Source: an uncultured Bacteroidia bacterium (GTDB lineage Bacteria; Bacteroidota; Bacteroidia; Bacteroidales; UBA932). Taken from it: 38,914 bases of DNA. Within the stretch, counting starts at the first letter, position 1; each line of letters starts with the position of its first letter. Positions 38,156 to 38,914 of the stretch are shown here, in pieces. The translations under genes were made by a program, and so were the position numbers. Location of the stretch: contig CACZCQ010000017.1 of NCBI GenBank assembly GCA_902779765.1, positions 1 to 38,914 of the forward strand. Direction: 5' to 3'. The notes under the pieces were generated by a model, which did no database searches, had not been told where the DNA came from, and worked only from the letters and a program-made list of their open reading frames with translations.

Positions 38156-38914
38156 ATGGATATGAAATCTTTATTTACCAGGATTGTTACGGTTGCCGTC
38201 ATTATTGCGGCAACATCCTTATCCGCTTTTTCGCAGACCCGCGTGGTTGAACACGACCTGTCTCCATTCGAGGCTATCGATGCCGAGAACGGTTTCAAGG
38301 TGTCAATCGTCAAAAGCGACCTGTATGGTATAAAGTTGACGGTAGACGATGCCCTGGAGAGTTATGTCGAGTGCTATGTAAAGGCAGGGACATTGCATAT
38401 ATCGATGGATGAGAAAAGCATTCCCAAGGATGTGAAAAAACTCTACAAGGGCAGGAACTCAGGTGATCCAACTCTTGTAGCTGTAGTTTATATGCCGACT
38501 CTTAAGTCTTTGACATTGAGCGATAATTCAGAGTTCTACAACTCTGGAAACCTAAGTGGAGACAGTTTTAACCTGACCATGGGCGGTTCCTCAAAGACCA
38601 GTGACCTGAGGATAGTTTCCAAGAACGTCAGTGTCTCCGTCGGAAAGAACGCCAAGCTATCCAATGCCAATATCACCGCGGAAGGCGACCTTACCGTCGC
38701 TGTCGACGGAAAGTCCGTCACATCCATCACCTGTGCTGCGGAGAACCTCTCATTGACTATCGCCGGTTCTTCGGAAATCAATATCAACGGGGCCATCGAG
38801 AAGAAGGCTACCGTTGCCACTGCCGGATCCGCCAAGGCGACGATGTCCGGGAGTGCCGAGGAGCTGGAAATAAACGGCAAGAGTACTTCCTGCAAGGTCG
38901 ATGCGTCTCTGCTC
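38156..38914 (+). CDS. DUF2807 (head-GIN) secreted protein, 3' end outside window
   Basis: The frame is open from ATG 38156 (or 38162) to the window end, giving 253 residues without a stop. A signal peptide (SLFTRIVTVAVIIAATSLSA) is followed by the DUF2807 pattern of a right-handed beta-helix: FEAIDAENGFKVSIVKSD, AGTLHISMDEKSIPK, VVYMPTLKSLTLSDNSEFYNSGNL, and repeated short strands ending in IAGSSEINI and ATAGSAKATMSGSAEELEI. Such proteins are common, poorly understood surface or periplasmic proteins of Bacteroidetes. It lies 11 bp after the ABC-F gene. Confidence 0.85.
   Translation, partial: MDMKSLFTRIVTVAVIIAATSLSAFSQTRVVEHDLSPFEAIDAENGFKVSIVKSDLYGIKLTVDDALESYVECYVKAGTLHISMDEKSIPKDVKKLYKGRNSGDPTLVAVVYMPTLKSLTLSDNSEFYNSGNLSGDSFNLTMGGSSKTSDLRIVSKNVSVSVGKNAKLSNANITAEGDLTVAVDGKSVTSITCAAENLSLTIAGSSEININGAIEKKATVATAGSAKATMSGSAEELEINGKSTSCKVDASLL

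Noticed and set aside
1-38914. CRISPR array, prophage, tRNA or rRNA genes
   Set aside because: No regularly spaced direct repeats, phage structural genes, or tRNA or rRNA core sequences were recognised. The only RNA gene seen is rnpB, plus the TPP riboswitch.

Overview
The window looks like a chromosomal segment of a Bacteroidales bacterium, probably an uncultured gut or rumen lineage with GC content above that of Bacteroides. The evidence is recurrent promoter -7 boxes of the Bacteroidetes type (TAnnTTTG), few Shine-Dalgarno sites, many lipoproteins, and marker families typical of the phylum: PUR-alpha-like protein, long NusB, DUF5606, DUF3467, DUF4252 next to an ECF sigma factor, and a TPP-riboswitch-controlled TonB receptor. 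No tRNA, rRNA, CRISPR array, prophage or insertion sequence with terminal repeats was seen. Most genes are housekeeping genes in tightly packed operons.

Layout. 1-1935: end of a PLP aminotransferase and an acetyl-CoA hydrolase/CoA-transferase. 1936-5999: the accessory part. It holds an ECF sigma factor with a membrane partner and three DUF4252-like proteins, a REP-associated tyrosine transposase (RAYT), and three 93-bp double-hairpin repeats, one of them 13 bp downstream of the RAYT. 6000-10443 (minus): MTA/SAH-deaminase-like amidohydrolase, purine nucleoside phosphorylase, a small membrane protein and glutamine-dependent NAD synthetase. 10531-13815 (minus): Tat-exported Gfo/Idh/MocA oxidoreductase, DUF1080 lipoprotein and TIM-barrel lipoprotein, resembling periplasmic 3-keto-glycoside chemistry. 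13949-14356 (minus): PUR-like nucleic-acid-binding protein.

14441-24229 (plus): nusB, yajC, ybbR-like, coaE, DUF5606, rimO, a lipoprotein, glpA, glpB and glpC in one direction with very small gaps. 24281-24602: RNase P RNA. 24619-25395: glutamine cyclotransferase-like lipoprotein. 25405-27934: TPP riboswitch and TonB-dependent receptor, predicted to import thiamin or a precursor. 27970-30546: CNNM/CBS membrane protein, dtd, and a secreted esterase with a C-terminal LysM domain. 30535-31979 (minus): maf, kdsC and DUF3467. 32055-38914 (plus): valS, acyl-CoA thioesterase, tatA, tatC, ABC-F ATPase and the start of a DUF2807 protein cut by the window end.

The most noteworthy signals are: (i) the RAYT with three equal-length copies of a double-hairpin element, one of which is inverted; (ii) a second, shorter palindromic repeat (ggtc-N-ctgagc...cgaag-N-g) that stands alone at 1938-1959 and also occurs as an inverted pair inside the esterase coding sequence, where it encodes the linker to LysM; (iii) a TPP riboswitch whose expression-platform hairpin contains the receptor's start codon and competes with the aptamer; and (iv) the sigma/DUF4252 gene set of unknown function.
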